From positions 327,971 through 391,970 of the forward strand of contig NZ_NFZQ01000003.1 in the NCBI RefSeq assembly GCF_002165135.1: a DNA stretch of 64,000 bases, written 5' to 3'. Positions 29,481-39,105 of the stretch are shown here, piece by piece. Within the stretch, counting starts at the first letter, position 1. Every line of letters begins with the position of its first letter. The translations under genes and the position numbers were made by a program. The notes below the pieces were generated by a model. The model did not search any database. It was not told the DNA's origin and was given only the letters and a program-made list of their open reading frames with translations. The stretch is from Pseudomonas sp. SID14000 (GTDB lineage Bacteria > Pseudomonadota > Gammaproteobacteria > Pseudomonadales > Pseudomonadaceae).

Positions 29481-30923
29481 ATGACACCACATCTGATGAA
29501 ACTGCTGGGCCTGTCCGCCGCCCTCCTGGCGATAAGCCAGGGCGTGCGCGCCGAAGACGTCAAGGCCCCTACTTTCAGCGCCGAGCCTTGCTGCCAGCTG
29601 TGCCCTGAAGCGCATGACGCCAGCCGCTATACCACCCGCTACCAGCAGAACTTCACCACGCTGGTGCAGGCTCAGGGCGACTGGCTGTTCCGTACCCGCG
29701 AAGACCTGCGCACCGAGTTCAACACCACCCCGGCCGGCTACAAACGCCTGCAGCAAGTGCACGACGCGTTCAAGAAACGCGGCGTGGAACTGGTGGTGGT
29801 GTACCAGCCGACCCGTGGCCTGGTGAACCGCAACATGCTCAACCCGGCGGAAAAAGCCGCCTTCGACTACCAGAAGGCCCTGGGCAACTACCAGGCCATG
29901 CTCAAGCGCTTCGCCAGCATGGGTTACAACGTGCCAGACCTGTCGCCGCTGACCAACGAACAGCTGGCCGCTGCCGACCAGGGCAAGGACTTCTACTTCC
30001 GTGGCGACCAGCACTGGACGCCGTACGGCGCCGAGCGCGCGGCGAAGATCGTGGCCGACACCGTACACAAGATGCCGGCCTTCGAAGGCATCCCGCGCAA
30101 GGAGTTCGAAACCAGGAAGTCCGGGCGCATGGGCAAGACCGGCACCTTGCATAACGTCGCCGGTCAGCTCTGTGGCACCAGCTACGCCGTCCAGTACATG
30201 GACCAGTTCGCCACCGAGCCGAAAGGCTCCGACGGTGGCGGTGACGACCTGTTCGGTGACGCCGGCAACGCGCAAATCACCCTGGTGGGTACCAGCCACA
30301 GTGGCAAGAACTACAACTTCGCGGGCTTCCTGCAACAGTACATTGGTGCCGATGTGCTGAACGTCGCCTTCCCCGGCGGTGGCCTGGAAGGCTCGATGAT
30401 CCAGTACCTGGGCAGCGAGGAATTCCAGAAGAACCCGCCGAAGATCCTGATCTGGGAATTCTCCCCGCTGTATCGCCTGGACCAGGAAACCATCTGGCGG
30501 CAGATCCTTGGCCTGCTCGACAACGGCTGCGATGACCGCCCGGCACTGATGAGCGCCAGCGCCACCCTCAAGCCCGGCAAGAACGAGCTGATGGTCAACG
30601 GCAAGGGTGGCGTGCTCAAGGACCTGGTCAACCGCAACATACAAATGGATGTGAAGTTCGAAGACCCGTCGGTGAAGGTGCTGCAGGCCACCCTGTGGTA
30701 CCTCAACGGCCGCCACGAGGACATCAAGCTGGAAAAACCGGAAACCTCCGACACCGATGGCCGCTTCGTCTTCCAGATGCGCGAAGACGAGGACTGGGCC
30801 AGCCAGAGCCTGCTGGCGTTCGAGGTGCAGGGGCCGGAAAGCGGTACCCAGAAGGTCGAAGCCAAGCTCTGCAAACGCAACAACTTCGCCGTGCCTGCGC
30901 AGACCGCGCAGGCCGGCCAGTGA
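29481..30923 (+). CDS. algX: AlgX, alginate O-acetyltransferase
   Basis: 480 residues. Signal peptide to about residue 24 (GVRAE). SGNH-hydrolase-like domain with catalytic D176 and H178 (RGDQHWTP) and Ser in GTSHS (about 272), then a C-terminal carbohydrate-binding module (about 345-480). Final acetyl transfer onto polymannuronate in the periplasm (known for P. aeruginosa AlgX). Overlapping CCEXXC-like cysteines near the mature N terminus (CCQLC) match the family disulphide. Confidence 0.95.
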   Translation: MTPHLMKLLGLSAALLAISQGVRAEDVKAPTFSAEPCCQLCPEAHDASRYTTRYQQNFTTLVQAQGDWLFRTREDLRTEFNTTPAGYKRLQQVHDAFKKRGVELVVVYQPTRGLVNRNMLNPAEKAAFDYQKALGNYQAMLKRFASMGYNVPDLSPLTNEQLAAADQGKDFYFRGDQHWTPYGAERAAKIVADTVHKMPAFEGIPRKEFETRKSGRMGKTGTLHNVAGQLCGTSYAVQYMDQFATEPKGSDGGGDDLFGDAGNAQITLVGTSHSGKNYNFAGFLQQYIGADVLNVAFPGGGLEGSMIQYLGSEEFQKNPPKILIWEFSPLYRLDQETIWRQILGLLDNGCDDRPALMSASATLKPGKNELMVNGKGGVLKDLVNRNIQMDVKFEDPSVKVLQATLWYLNGRHEDIKLEKPETSDTDGRFVFQMREDEDWASQSLLAFEVQGPESGTQKVEAKLCKRNNFAVPAQTAQAGQ

Positions 30924-30930
30924 GGCGACC

Positions 30931-32034
30931 ATGATCCCGTTCAAGCGAATTTCCCGCCCCGCCCTGCTTGCCCTTGCGTTGTGCGGCGGTACCGCGCACG
31001 CCGCGCTGGTACCACCCCAGGGTTACTACGAGGGGATCGAAAAGCTCAAGACCGGCGACGGCAACTTCCGCTGCGAGGCTGCGCCCAAGCCGTACACCGG
31101 CGCCCTGCAGTTCCGCAGCAAGTACGAAGGCTCGGACAAGGCGCGGGCCACGCTCAATGCCGATTCGGAAAAGGCCTTTCGCAAATCTACCGAAGACATC
31201 ACCACCCTTGAGAAAGGCGTGAGCAAGATGATCGGCCAGTACATGCGTGACGGCCGCCCGGCACAGCTCGACTGCACCCTGGCCTGGCTAGGCAGTTGGG
31301 CCCGCGCCGATGCACTGATGTCCACCGACTACAACCACACCGGCAAGTCGATGCGCAAATGGGCGCTGGGCAGCATGAGCGGCTCGTGGCTGCGCCTGAA
31401 ATTCTCCAATTCGCAGCCGCTGGCCGCGCACCAGCCCGAGGCCGAGCTGATCGAAAAATGGTTCGCCCGCCTGGCCTCGCAAGTCGTACGCGACTGGAGC
31501 GACCTGCCGCTGGAGAAGATCAACAACCACAGCTACTGGGCAGCCTGGGCGGTAATGGCCAGTGCCGTGGCCACCGACCGTCGCGACCTGTTCGACTGGG
31601 CAGTCAAGGAATACCGGGTTGGTGCCAACCAGGTAGACGAGCAGGGCTTCCTGCCCAACGAGCTGAAACGCAAGCAACGCGCCCTGGCCTATCACAACTA
31701 TGCCCTGCCGCCGCTGGCGATGATCGCCAGCTTCGCCCAGGTCAACGGCGTGGATGTGCGCGGCGAGAACAACAATGCCCTGCAGCGTCTGGCGCAGCGG
31801 GTGCTGAACGGTGCGAAGGACCCCAGCGCGTTCAAGGCCCGCAATGGCGAGAAACAGGACATGAAAGACCTGAAGATCGACAGCAAGTACGCGTGGATGG
31901 AGCCCTACTGCAGCCTGTATGCGTGCAGTGGCGACACCCTGCAACGCAAGCGTGGCATGCAGCCGTTCAACAGCTTCCGGCTGGGCGGCGACCTGACCCG
32001 GGTCTACGACCCGAGCGCGGAATCGAAAAAGTAA
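30931..32034 (+). CDS. algL: AlgL, alginate lyase
   Basis: 367 residues from ATG 30931, preceded by GAGG; the open frame upstream lies within algX and is rejected. Signal peptide ending near THA-AL. Polysaccharide lyase family 5 with K64, the NNHSYW motif (198-203, catalytic His200), all two positions below the P. aeruginosa numbers. It degrades stray periplasmic polymer. Followed by a REP pair rather than directly by algI. Confidence 0.96.
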   Translation: MIPFKRISRPALLALALCGGTAHAALVPPQGYYEGIEKLKTGDGNFRCEAAPKPYTGALQFRSKYEGSDKARATLNADSEKAFRKSTEDITTLEKGVSKMIGQYMRDGRPAQLDCTLAWLGSWARADALMSTDYNHTGKSMRKWALGSMSGSWLRLKFSNSQPLAAHQPEAELIEKWFARLASQVVRDWSDLPLEKINNHSYWAAWAVMASAVATDRRDLFDWAVKEYRVGANQVDEQGFLPNELKRKQRALAYHNYALPPLAMIASFAQVNGVDVRGENNNALQRLAQRVLNGAKDPSAFKARNGEKQDMKDLKIDSKYAWMEPYCSLYACSGDTLQRKRGMQPFNSFRLGGDLTRVYDPSAESKK

Positions 32035-32043
32035 CGCAAAACC

Positions 32044-32134
32044 CCTGTGGGAGCGGGTTTACCCGCGAAAAGGCCAGACCTGCCATGTGCGGTGCCTGTG
32101 CCGGCCTCTTCGCGGGTAAACCCGCTCCCACAGG
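32044..32134. repeat. REP pair inside the alg operon (algL-algI gap)
   Basis: Inverted REP arms 32044-32073 and about 32101-32134 in the 182-bp gap between algL and algI. It is the only REP within the operon. Such an element can act as a partial terminator, gyrase site or RNase barrier, splitting expression of algD-L from algI-J-F-A. Confidence 0.88.
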
Positions 32135-32216
32135 AATCTAGGTAGCCCGCCACGAACATGTGGGGGGTTTGGGGGGCGCTTTGCCCCGGATGCTGTGAAC
32201 AAAAAGGAGAACCGGG

Positions 32217-33674
32217 ATGGTCTTCTCGTCCAACGTGTTCCTGTTCCTGTTCTTGCCGATCTTCCTCGGCCTGTACTACTTGAGCGGGCAACGTTATCGC
32301 AACCTGCTGCTGCTGGTCGCCAGCTACATCTTCTACGCCTGGTGGCGGGTGGACTTCCTGGCCCTGTTCGCCGGGGTCACCCTGTGGAACTACTGGATCG
32401 GCCTGAAAGTCGGCGCTGCCGGTGTGCGTACCAAGCCCGCGCAGCGCTGGCTGCTGCTCGGCGTCGGTGTCGACCTGGCGATCCTCGGCTACTTCAAGTA
32501 CGCCAACTTCGGCGTCGACAGCCTCAACGCGATCATCACCTCGTTCGGCCTTGAGCCGTTCATCCTCACCCACGTGCTGCTGCCGATCGGTATCTCGTTC
32601 TACATCTTCGAGTCGATCAGCTACATCATCGACGTGTACCGCGGCGATACGCCGGCCACCCGCAACCTGATCGACTTCGCGGCGTTCGTGGCGATCTTCC
32701 CGCACCTGATCGCCGGCCCCGTGCTGCGCTTCAAGGACCTGGTCGACCAGTTCAACAACCGCACCCACACCCTGGACAAGTTCTCCGAAGGCTGCACCCG
32801 CTTCATGCAGGGCTTCATCAAGAAAGTGTTCATCGCCGATACCCTGGCGGTAGTGGCCGACCACTGCTTCGCCCTGCAGAACCCGAGCACCGGGGATGCC
32901 TGGCTCGGCGCCCTGGCCTACACCGCGCAGCTGTACTTCGACTTCAGCGGCTACAGCGACATGGCCATCGGCCTGGGCCTGATGATGGGCTTCCGCTTCA
33001 TGGAGAACTTCAAGCAGCCGTACATCAGCCAGTCGATCACCGAGTTCTGGCGACGCTGGCACATCAGCCTGTCGACCTGGCTGCGCGACTACCTGTACAT
33101 CACCCTGGGCGGTAACCGCAAAGGCACCTTCAACACCTACCGCAACCTGTTCCTGACCATGCTGCTGGGCGGCCTGTGGCATGGCGCCAACTTCACCTAC
33201 ATCATCTGGGGCGCCTGGCACGGCATGTGGCTGGCCATCGAGCGCGCGCTGGGCATCGACACCAACCCGCAGCGTTTCAACCCGGTGAAGTGGGCGTTCA
33301 CTTTCCTGCTGGTGGTGGTTGGCTGGGTGATCTTCCGCGCCGAGAACCTGGAAGTGGCCGGTCGCATGTACGGCGCCATGTTCAGCTTCGGCGACTGGCA
33401 GCTGTCGGAACTCAACCGTGCCCAGCTCACCGGCCTGCAGGTAGCCACCCTGGTGGTCGCCTACATCACCTTGGCGTTCTTCGGCCTGCGCGACTTCTAC
33501 CGCAACGCCAGACCAACGCCCAAGGCTACCGCGGTACAGGTCAACAATGACGGTTCGCTCGGCCTGGACTGGACCCGGGTAATGACCCGCGCCCTGGTGC
33601 TGCTGCTGTTCGTGGCCTCGATCCTCAAGCTTTCGGCGCAGAGCTACTCGCCGTTCCTTTACTTCCAGTTCTGA
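32217..33674 (+). CDS. algI: AlgI, MBOAT O-acetyl transfer protein
   Basis: 485 residues from ATG 32217, preceded by AAGGAG. Membrane-bound O-acyltransferase with many spans and the invariant catalytic His322 (GGLWHGANF), same number as in P. aeruginosa. It passes acetyl groups from a cytoplasmic donor across the inner membrane to AlgJ/AlgX. A shorter C terminus than the 520-residue P. aeruginosa protein. Confidence 0.95.
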   Translation: MVFSSNVFLFLFLPIFLGLYYLSGQRYRNLLLLVASYIFYAWWRVDFLALFAGVTLWNYWIGLKVGAAGVRTKPAQRWLLLGVGVDLAILGYFKYANFGVDSLNAIITSFGLEPFILTHVLLPIGISFYIFESISYIIDVYRGDTPATRNLIDFAAFVAIFPHLIAGPVLRFKDLVDQFNNRTHTLDKFSEGCTRFMQGFIKKVFIADTLAVVADHCFALQNPSTGDAWLGALAYTAQLYFDFSGYSDMAIGLGLMMGFRFMENFKQPYISQSITEFWRRWHISLSTWLRDYLYITLGGNRKGTFNTYRNLFLTMLLGGLWHGANFTYIIWGAWHGMWLAIERALGIDTNPQRFNPVKWAFTFLLVVVGWVIFRAENLEVAGRMYGAMFSFGDWQLSELNRAQLTGLQVATLVVAYITLAFFGLRDFYRNARPTPKATAVQVNNDGSLGLDWTRVMTRALVLLLFVASILKLSAQSYSPFLYFQF

Positions 33675-33684
33675 GGTTGATGAC

Positions 33685-34842
33685 ATGACCCGGACATTAC
33701 GCATTACCTATTCATTGTCGTTCCTCGGCCTGCTGGTGGGCATGGGCGTGTGGTCCACCGGTGGCCTGCAAAGCTTCCAGCGTACCGAGCAGATGACCCT
33801 GCTCAACGGCAAGCTCGCCAAGGCCGCCGAGACCCACTACGACGAGCAGTTCCCGATCAAGCGCCTGGGTACCAACCTGTGGGCGGCGATGGACTTCAAG
33901 CTGTTCAACGAAGGCCGCCCCGGCGTGGTTCTGGGCCGCGACCAGTGGCTGTTCAGTGACGAGGAGTTCAAGCCCACCGCCGGTGCCGAGCAGCTGATGC
34001 AGGAAAACCTGGCGTTGATCCGTGGCGTGCGCGACACCCTGCAGCAGCACGGCAGCCAGTTGGTGCTGGCGATCGTGCCGGCCAAGGCGCGGGTGTACGC
34101 CGAGTACCTGGGCAATGAGCTGCCGACCAGCCTGCATGACGACCTGTACAACCAGTTCCATGCCCAGGTGCGCCAGGCCAACGTGTTCGCCCCGGACCTG
34201 ATGGCACCTCTGGAGCAGGCCAAGGCCCGCGGCCAGGTGTTCCTGCGCACCGACACCCACTGGACACCGATGGGCGCCGAAGTGGCGGCGCAGGCACTGG
34301 CCGAAGCGGTCAGCCGCCAGAGCCTGCTCAATGGCGACCCGCAGGCGTTCATCACCGAAGCCGGCAGCACCGCGCCATACAAGGGCGACCTGACCAACTT
34401 CCTGCCACTGGATCCGCTGTTCAGCAACCTGCTGCCGGCCCCGGACAACCTGCAGCAGCGCACCACTCGCCCGGTCGGGGCCGAAGGTGAAGCCGGTGAC
34501 GCACTGTTCGCCGACACGCAGATCCCGGTTGCACTGGTGGGCACCAGCTACAGCGCCAACCCGCACTGGAACTTCCTCGGCGCGCTGCAGCAGGCCCTGC
34601 GCAGCGACGTGGCCAACTACGCCGAAGACGGCCATGGCCCGCTGCTGCCGATGCTCAAGTACCTGCAAAGCGATGCCTTCAAGAACGCCGCCCCCCAGGT
34701 GGTGGTGTGGGAATTCCCCGAACGTTATCTGCCAATGAAGAACGACCTTAGCAGCTTCGATCCACAGTGGATCGCCCAACTGAAAAACACCCGTAAATCC
34801 GAAGAAAACCTGGCCTTGTCGTCCACCCGGACGAACCACTAA
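33685..34842 (+). CDS. algJ: AlgJ, periplasmic acetyl transfer protein
   Basis: 385 residues with an N-terminal signal anchor (about 8-24). SGNH-like fold with D190 and H192 (RTDTHWTP) and S288 (GTSYS), the active residues known for AlgJ. A paralogue of AlgX lacking the carbohydrate-binding module; it is thought to relay acetyl groups from AlgI to AlgX. Ten bases after algI. Confidence 0.95.
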   Translation: MTRTLRITYSLSFLGLLVGMGVWSTGGLQSFQRTEQMTLLNGKLAKAAETHYDEQFPIKRLGTNLWAAMDFKLFNEGRPGVVLGRDQWLFSDEEFKPTAGAEQLMQENLALIRGVRDTLQQHGSQLVLAIVPAKARVYAEYLGNELPTSLHDDLYNQFHAQVRQANVFAPDLMAPLEQAKARGQVFLRTDTHWTPMGAEVAAQALAEAVSRQSLLNGDPQAFITEAGSTAPYKGDLTNFLPLDPLFSNLLPAPDNLQQRTTRPVGAEGEAGDALFADTQIPVALVGTSYSANPHWNFLGALQQALRSDVANYAEDGHGPLLPMLKYLQSDAFKNAAPQVVVWEFPERYLPMKNDLSSFDPQWIAQLKNTRKSEENLALSSTRTNH

Positions 34843-34858
34843 TCAGAGGAACGCATAC

Positions 34859-35506
34859 ATGACTACCAAGACTTCCATTGCCAAAGCCCTCACCCTCGCA
34901 GCCGGCCTCTCCCTGGCTTCCATGCAGGCCTTCGCCGGTGCCGACGCCGCGCTGTATGGCCCGAGCGCACCGAAAGGCTCGACCTTCGTGCGCCTGTACA
35001 ACGCTTCCAGCGCACCGACTGCAGCCTCGGTCGGCAACACCCAGATCAAGCAGGTTGGCGCCCAGGCCAGCAGCGATTTCAGCTTCCTGCCAGGGGGTGA
35101 CTACACCGCCCAGGTCGGTGGCAAGAGCGTGCCGGTCAAGCTGGCCGCGGACAAGTACTACACCCTGGTCAACAGCGCCAGCGGCAACCCCCAGTTGATC
35201 GAAGAACCACCGTTCAAGAACAAGCAGAAAGCCCTGGTTCGCGTGCAGAACCTGAGCGACCAGCAACTGACCCTGAAGACCGCCGACGGCAAGACCGAAG
35301 TGGTCAAGCCGGTAGCCGCCAACGGCCGTGGCGAACGCGAAATCAACCCGGTCAAGGTCAACCTGGCGCTGTACCAAGGAGACAAGAAAGTGGGTGACGT
35401 CAAACCCGTCGCCCTGGAGCGCGGCGAAGCCGCAGTGCTGTACGTAACGGGTTCCGGCAACGCCCTGTCGCCGGTGTGGGTAACTCGCCCCGTGGCTAGC
35501 AACTGA
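34859..35506 (+). CDS. algF: AlgF, periplasmic alginate acetylation adaptor
   Basis: 215 residues, signal peptide ending at AFA-G (about residue 26), then a two-domain beta-rich mature protein (VRLYNASSAP; VRVQNLSDQQ). Required for O-acetylation and reported to bridge AlgJ and AlgX; no catalytic residues expected. Sixteen bases after algJ. Confidence 0.94.
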   Translation: MTTKTSIAKALTLAAGLSLASMQAFAGADAALYGPSAPKGSTFVRLYNASSAPTAASVGNTQIKQVGAQASSDFSFLPGGDYTAQVGGKSVPVKLAADKYYTLVNSASGNPQLIEEPPFKNKQKALVRVQNLSDQQLTLKTADGKTEVVKPVAANGRGEREINPVKVNLALYQGDKKVGDVKPVALERGEAAVLYVTGSGNALSPVWVTRPVASN

Positions 35507-35538
35507 TTCCCCTGCCTCTCAACGACTATTGGAGAAAC

Positions 35539-36996
35539 ATGATGATCCCGGTAATTCTTTCTGGTGGTAGCGGTTCCCGTCTGTGGCCTCTGTCGCGCAA
35601 GCAGTTCCCCAAGCAGTTCCTGGCCCTGACCAGTGAACACACGCTGTTCCAGCAAACCCTCGAGCGCCTGGTGTTCGAAGGCATGGACACGCCGATCGTG
35701 GTCTGCAACAAGGACCACAAGTTCATCGTCCAGGAGCAACTCGCTGCCTTGAAACTGGAAACCCAGGGCATCCTGATGGAGCCGTTCGGCCGCAACACCG
35801 CGCCGGCTGTGGCCATGGCTGCCATGAAGCTGGTCAACGAAGGCCGCGACGAGCTGATGCTGGTGCTGCCCGCCGACCACGTGATCGAGGACCAGAAGGC
35901 CCTGCAACGCGCCCTGGCCCTGGCTACCGTGGCCGCCGAGCGTGGCGAGATGGTGCTGTTTGGCGTGCCGGCGACCAAGCCGGAAACCGGCTACGGCTAC
36001 ATCCGTTCCAGCCAGGACGCCCTGCTGCCTGAAGGCGTGGCGCGCGTGGCGCAGTTCGTCGAGAAGCCCGACGAAAAACGCGCCGCCGAGTTCGTCGAGG
36101 CCGGCGGTTACTTCTGGAACAGCGGCATGTTCCTGTTCCGTGCCAGCCGCTTCCTCGAAGAGCTGAAAAAGCACGACGGCGACATCTACGATACCTGCGT
36201 GCTGGCCCTGGAGCGCAGCCAGGAAGACGGTGATGTACTGAGCATCGACGAAGCCACCTTCGCCTGCTGCCCGGACAACTCCATCGACTACGCGGTGATG
36301 GAAAAGACCCAGCGCGCCTGCGTGGTGCCGATGTCGGCCGGCTGGAGCGACGTGGGCTGCTGGTCGTCGCTGTGGGAAGTGCACGAGAAGGACGACAACG
36401 GCAACGTCACCAAGGGCGATGTGGTGGTGCAGGACAGCCACAACTGCATGATCCACGGCAACGGCAAGCTGGTGTCGGTGATCGGCCTGGAGAACATCGT
36501 GGTGGTCGAAACCAAGGACGCCATGATGATTGCCCACAAGGACAAGGTCCAGGGCGTCAAGCAGATGGTCAAGACCCTCGACGAGCAGGGCCGCAGCGAA
36601 ACCCAGAACCACCTGGAAGTGTATCGCCCGTGGGGCTCGTACGACTCGGTGGACATGGGCGGCCGCTTCCAGGTCAAGCACATCACCGTCAAACCGGGCG
36701 CCAGCCTGTCGCTGCAGATGCACCACCATCGCGCCGAGCACTGGATCGTGGTATCCGGCACCGCCGAGGTGACCTGTGACGAAAACGTGTTCCTGCTGAC
36801 CGAGAACCAGTCGACCTACATCCCGATCGCTTCGGTCCACCGCCTGCGCAACCCGGGCAAGATCCCGCTGGAGATCATCGAAGTGCAGTCCGGCAGCTAC
36901 CTGGGCGAGGACGACATCGAGCGCTTCGAGGATGTGTATGGGCGTACCTCCACACCGATCGAGCGTGGCATTTCGGTGAAGACCATCGCGCAGTAA
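35539..36996 (+). CDS. algA: AlgA, bifunctional mannose-1-P guanylyltransferase / mannose-6-P isomerase
   Basis: 485 residues (tandem ATG ATG; the second gives the P. aeruginosa-like start MIPVILSGGSGSR). N-terminal nucleotidyltransferase with GGSGSRLWPLSR and FVEKP, C-terminal type II phosphomannose isomerase cupin with QMHHHRAEHW and RPWGSYD. It supplies GDP-mannose for AlgD. Last gene of the operon, followed by a strong terminator. Confidence 0.97.
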   Translation: MMIPVILSGGSGSRLWPLSRKQFPKQFLALTSEHTLFQQTLERLVFEGMDTPIVVCNKDHKFIVQEQLAALKLETQGILMEPFGRNTAPAVAMAAMKLVNEGRDELMLVLPADHVIEDQKALQRALALATVAAERGEMVLFGVPATKPETGYGYIRSSQDALLPEGVARVAQFVEKPDEKRAAEFVEAGGYFWNSGMFLFRASRFLEELKKHDGDIYDTCVLALERSQEDGDVLSIDEATFACCPDNSIDYAVMEKTQRACVVPMSAGWSDVGCWSSLWEVHEKDDNGNVTKGDVVVQDSHNCMIHGNGKLVSVIGLENIVVVETKDAMMIAHKDKVQGVKQMVKTLDEQGRSETQNHLEVYRPWGSYDSVDMGGRFQVKHITVKPGASLSLQMHHHRAEHWIVVSGTAEVTCDENVFLLTENQSTYIPIASVHRLRNPGKIPLEIIEVQSGSYLGEDDIERFEDVYGRTSTPIERGISVKTIAQ

Positions 36997-37006
36997 GCAA
37001 GACTCT

Positions 37007-37032
37007 GGGGCCGCTTTGCGGCCCCGCTTTTT
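37007..37032 (+). terminator. Intrinsic terminator of the alg operon
   Basis: GGGGCCGC-TTT-GCGGCCCC, an 8-bp GC stem, followed by GCTTTTT, ten bases past the algA stop. Confidence 0.9.
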
Positions 37033-37094
37033 GAGCCACTCCCCATTTCGGGCTACGATGGTCAGACCCCGCGCAACCAAGGTCTGCAAGCCCC

Positions 37095-37559
37095 ATGATC
37101 ATCGGTGCATTCCTCATCCTCACCTGGCTGGTGCTGCTGTTGCGCTACCCGGCCAAGGCCCTGCCGATCTCGCTGGCTGCCGTATGCGGCCTGGGCCTGG
37201 TGGCCCTGTTCGTCGTCTGGCAGGACACCCGCGAAGCCTCGCAACTGGCCCGCCTGGACCTGCGCCTGAGCTACGCCCCCGAACACTGCCCCGCCGACCG
37301 TGCCCTGCAGGTACGCATGAAGAACGGCAACGACGTGCCGCTGACCGAGCTGCGCTGGCGGGTGGCGGCCTATGCACCGGGCGATACCGTGAACCTGGCC
37401 GAGAACACCTACAACGCCCCGCGCTACCGTGGGCCGGGTGAACTGCAGCCTGGGGCCGAGTGGAAAGACTGCCTGCCGTTGCCGCCCCTGCGCTCCGGGT
37501 ACCGGCCGCAGACCCTGGAATTTCGGGCCGAGCACCTGCAAGGTACCTTTGCCAACTAA
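37095..37559 (+). CDS. Small membrane-anchored conserved protein
   Basis: 154 residues, start ATG 37095. Two hydrophobic spans at about 2-16 and 22-42, then a soluble domain of about 110 residues with two cysteines (APEHCPADR and KDCLPLPP) and a beta-rich pattern, probably periplasmic. Often annotated in Pseudomonas as a putative multidrug transporter, which two spans do not support. Between the alg terminator and a REP pair, so a single-gene unit. Confidence 0.65.
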   Translation: MIIGAFLILTWLVLLLRYPAKALPISLAAVCGLGLVALFVVWQDTREASQLARLDLRLSYAPEHCPADRALQVRMKNGNDVPLTELRWRVAAYAPGDTVNLAENTYNAPRYRGPGELQPGAEWKDCLPLPPLRSGYRPQTLEFRAEHLQGTFAN

Positions 37560-37567
37560 TGTAATCG

Positions 37568-37677
37568 CCTGTGCGGGCCTCTTCGCGGGTAAACCCGCTC
37601 CCACAGGGACAACACAGGTCTCAAATTCTGTGGTGTACCTGTGGGAGCGGGTTTACCCGCGAAGAGGCCCGCACAGG
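37568..37677. repeat. REP pair, perfect 40-bp inverted repeat
   Basis: Arms 37568-37607 and 37638-37677 are exact 40-base reverse complements with a 30-bp spacer. Starts right after the preceding stop codon and ends 34 bp before the SDR start. Confidence 0.92.
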
Positions 37678-37711
37678 AAAAACCAATCCTCCCCGACAAC
37701 AGGCCCCAACC

Positions 37712-38524
37712 ATGCCCACCGTCCTGATCACCGGTTGTTCCAGCGGCATCGGCCGCGCCCTGGCCGACGCCTTTCGCGATGCCGGCCACCATGTCTGGGC
37801 CACCGCTCGCAAACCAGAGGATGTCGCACAGCTGAGTGCCGCCGGCTACACCGCCCGGCAACTTGATGTGAACGACCGCGAAGCGCTGGCCCGCCTGGCC
37901 GAGGAGCTGGAAAACCTTGATATCCTGATCAACAACGCCGGCTACGGCGCCATGGGCCCGTTGCTCGATGGCGGTGTGGATGCCCTGCGCCAGCAGTTCG
38001 AAACCAACGTATTCGCCGTGGTTGGCGTTACCCGCGCATTGTTCCCACAACTACGCCGCTCACGGGGCCTGGTGGTGAACATCGGCAGCGTATCAGGCGT
38101 GCTGGTCACCCCGTTCGCCGGCGCCTACTGCGCCTCGAAAGCAGCCGTGCACGCCCTGAGCGATGCCTTGCGCCTGGAACTGGCGCCGTTTGGTGTGCAG
38201 GTCATGGAAGTGCAGCCAGGGGCAATTGCCTCGCAGTTCGCCAGCAATGCCAAGCGCCAGGCCGAGCAGGTGCTGGCGGCGGATTCGGCATGGTGGCCGT
38301 TGCGCGAGCAGGTGCAGGCTCGTGCACGGGCTTCGCAGGACAAACCTACTTCAGCGGCGGTGTTTGCCCAGGGCGTGTTGGCAGCGGTCGGGAAGTCGCC
38401 AGTGCCGGCGGTGGTGCGATTGGGAAATGGCAGTACGGCGTTGCCGTTGATGGCCCGGTTACTGCCGCGGCGGGTGCTGGACTGGGCGTTGCGCAAGCGG
38501 TTTGGCCTACTGCGCCCGCTCTGA
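37712..38524 (+). CDS. Short-chain dehydrogenase/reductase
   Basis: 270 residues from ATG 37712; the longer frame runs through the REP and is rejected. Classical SDR: TGCSSGIG (7-14), NNAG (74-77), Ser126, Y139xxxK143. Substrate not predictable; the sequence GYGAMGPLLD is typical of the 17-beta-HSD-like oxidoreductase group. Cytoplasmic, NADP-type choice suggested by TARKPEDV after beta-2. Flanked by REP pairs on both sides. Confidence 0.85.
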   Translation: MPTVLITGCSSGIGRALADAFRDAGHHVWATARKPEDVAQLSAAGYTARQLDVNDREALARLAEELENLDILINNAGYGAMGPLLDGGVDALRQQFETNVFAVVGVTRALFPQLRRSRGLVVNIGSVSGVLVTPFAGAYCASKAAVHALSDALRLELAPFGVQVMEVQPGAIASQFASNAKRQAEQVLAADSAWWPLREQVQARARASQDKPTSAAVFAQGVLAAVGKSPVPAVVRLGNGSTALPLMARLLPRRVLDWALRKRFGLLRPL

Positions 38525-38535
38525 TTGATGGGTTG

Positions 38536-38644
38536 CCTGTGCTGGCCTCTTCGCGGGTAAACCCGCTCCCACAGGTACAGTGCAATCTTCGGAATCACAC
38601 TCTCCCTGTGGGAGCGGGTTTACCCGCGAAGAGGCCGGTACAGG
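38536..38644. repeat. REP pair
   Basis: Inverted arms 38536-38575 and 38605-38644 with the standard core, between the SDR gene and the SDR pseudogene. Confidence 0.9.
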
Positions 38645-38653
38645 CAAAACAGA

Positions 38654-39097
38654 TCAGGCAATGGAACGCAGCCCCCCGCCATCCACCCGCAAGGCAGCCC
38701 CGGTAGTAGCACTGGCCTGCATCGATGCCAGGTACACCACCATGTTCGCCACCTCCTCCACCGTCGCCAGCCGCTTGATCAGCGAGGTCGGCCGGTGCTC
38801 GGCCAGGAAGTTGGCTTCCAGCTCTTCAGTCGCCCCCCCGGTGCCAGCCAGGGTCTCGGCCAACCCGCGCGACACCGCCAGCAACGCAGTCTTGGTCATG
38901 CCGTAATGAATCATCTCGGTCGCGATCTGCAGCGCCGACTCACTGGACAGGAACACCACCCGCCTCCATTTGCGCTCGGCCATGCCCTGGGCATAGTGGC
39001 GCGACAGGCGAACGGTGAAGCACCGGTCTGGGTGCCCAGGTCGGCAGCGATGCCGATGATGCGGGCCTGGGTGCGACCGTTGAGGACCACTTCGGCC
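38654..39097 (-). pseudogene. Decayed SDR oxidoreductase (N-terminal loss, internal deletion, frameshift)
   Basis: The C-terminal part is intact to a stop at 38654 (VVFLSSESALQ; YGMTKTALLAVSRG with the YxxxK site; GAALRVDGG). Upstream, the remnant EAEVVLNGRTQARI, the normal second-strand region of the same family, lies in another frame, and joins directly to the helix RLSRHYAQG. That removes about 50 residues including NNAG. The first 30 residues with the GxxxGxG motif are missing: the OMF gene ends there. No start codon with ribosome site. Not the product of the neighbouring intact SDR. Confidence 0.85.
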
Positions 39098-39105
39098 TCC
39101 TGCCT

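Noticed and set aside
37095..37559. Multidrug transporter label for the 154-residue protein
   Set aside because: Only two membrane spans and a soluble periplasmic-type domain; it cannot form a transporter of any known family alone.
37571..37711. N-terminal extension of the SDR reading frame
   Set aside because: The 47 extra codons are read through REP sequence; ATG 37712 starts exactly at the Rossmann strand.
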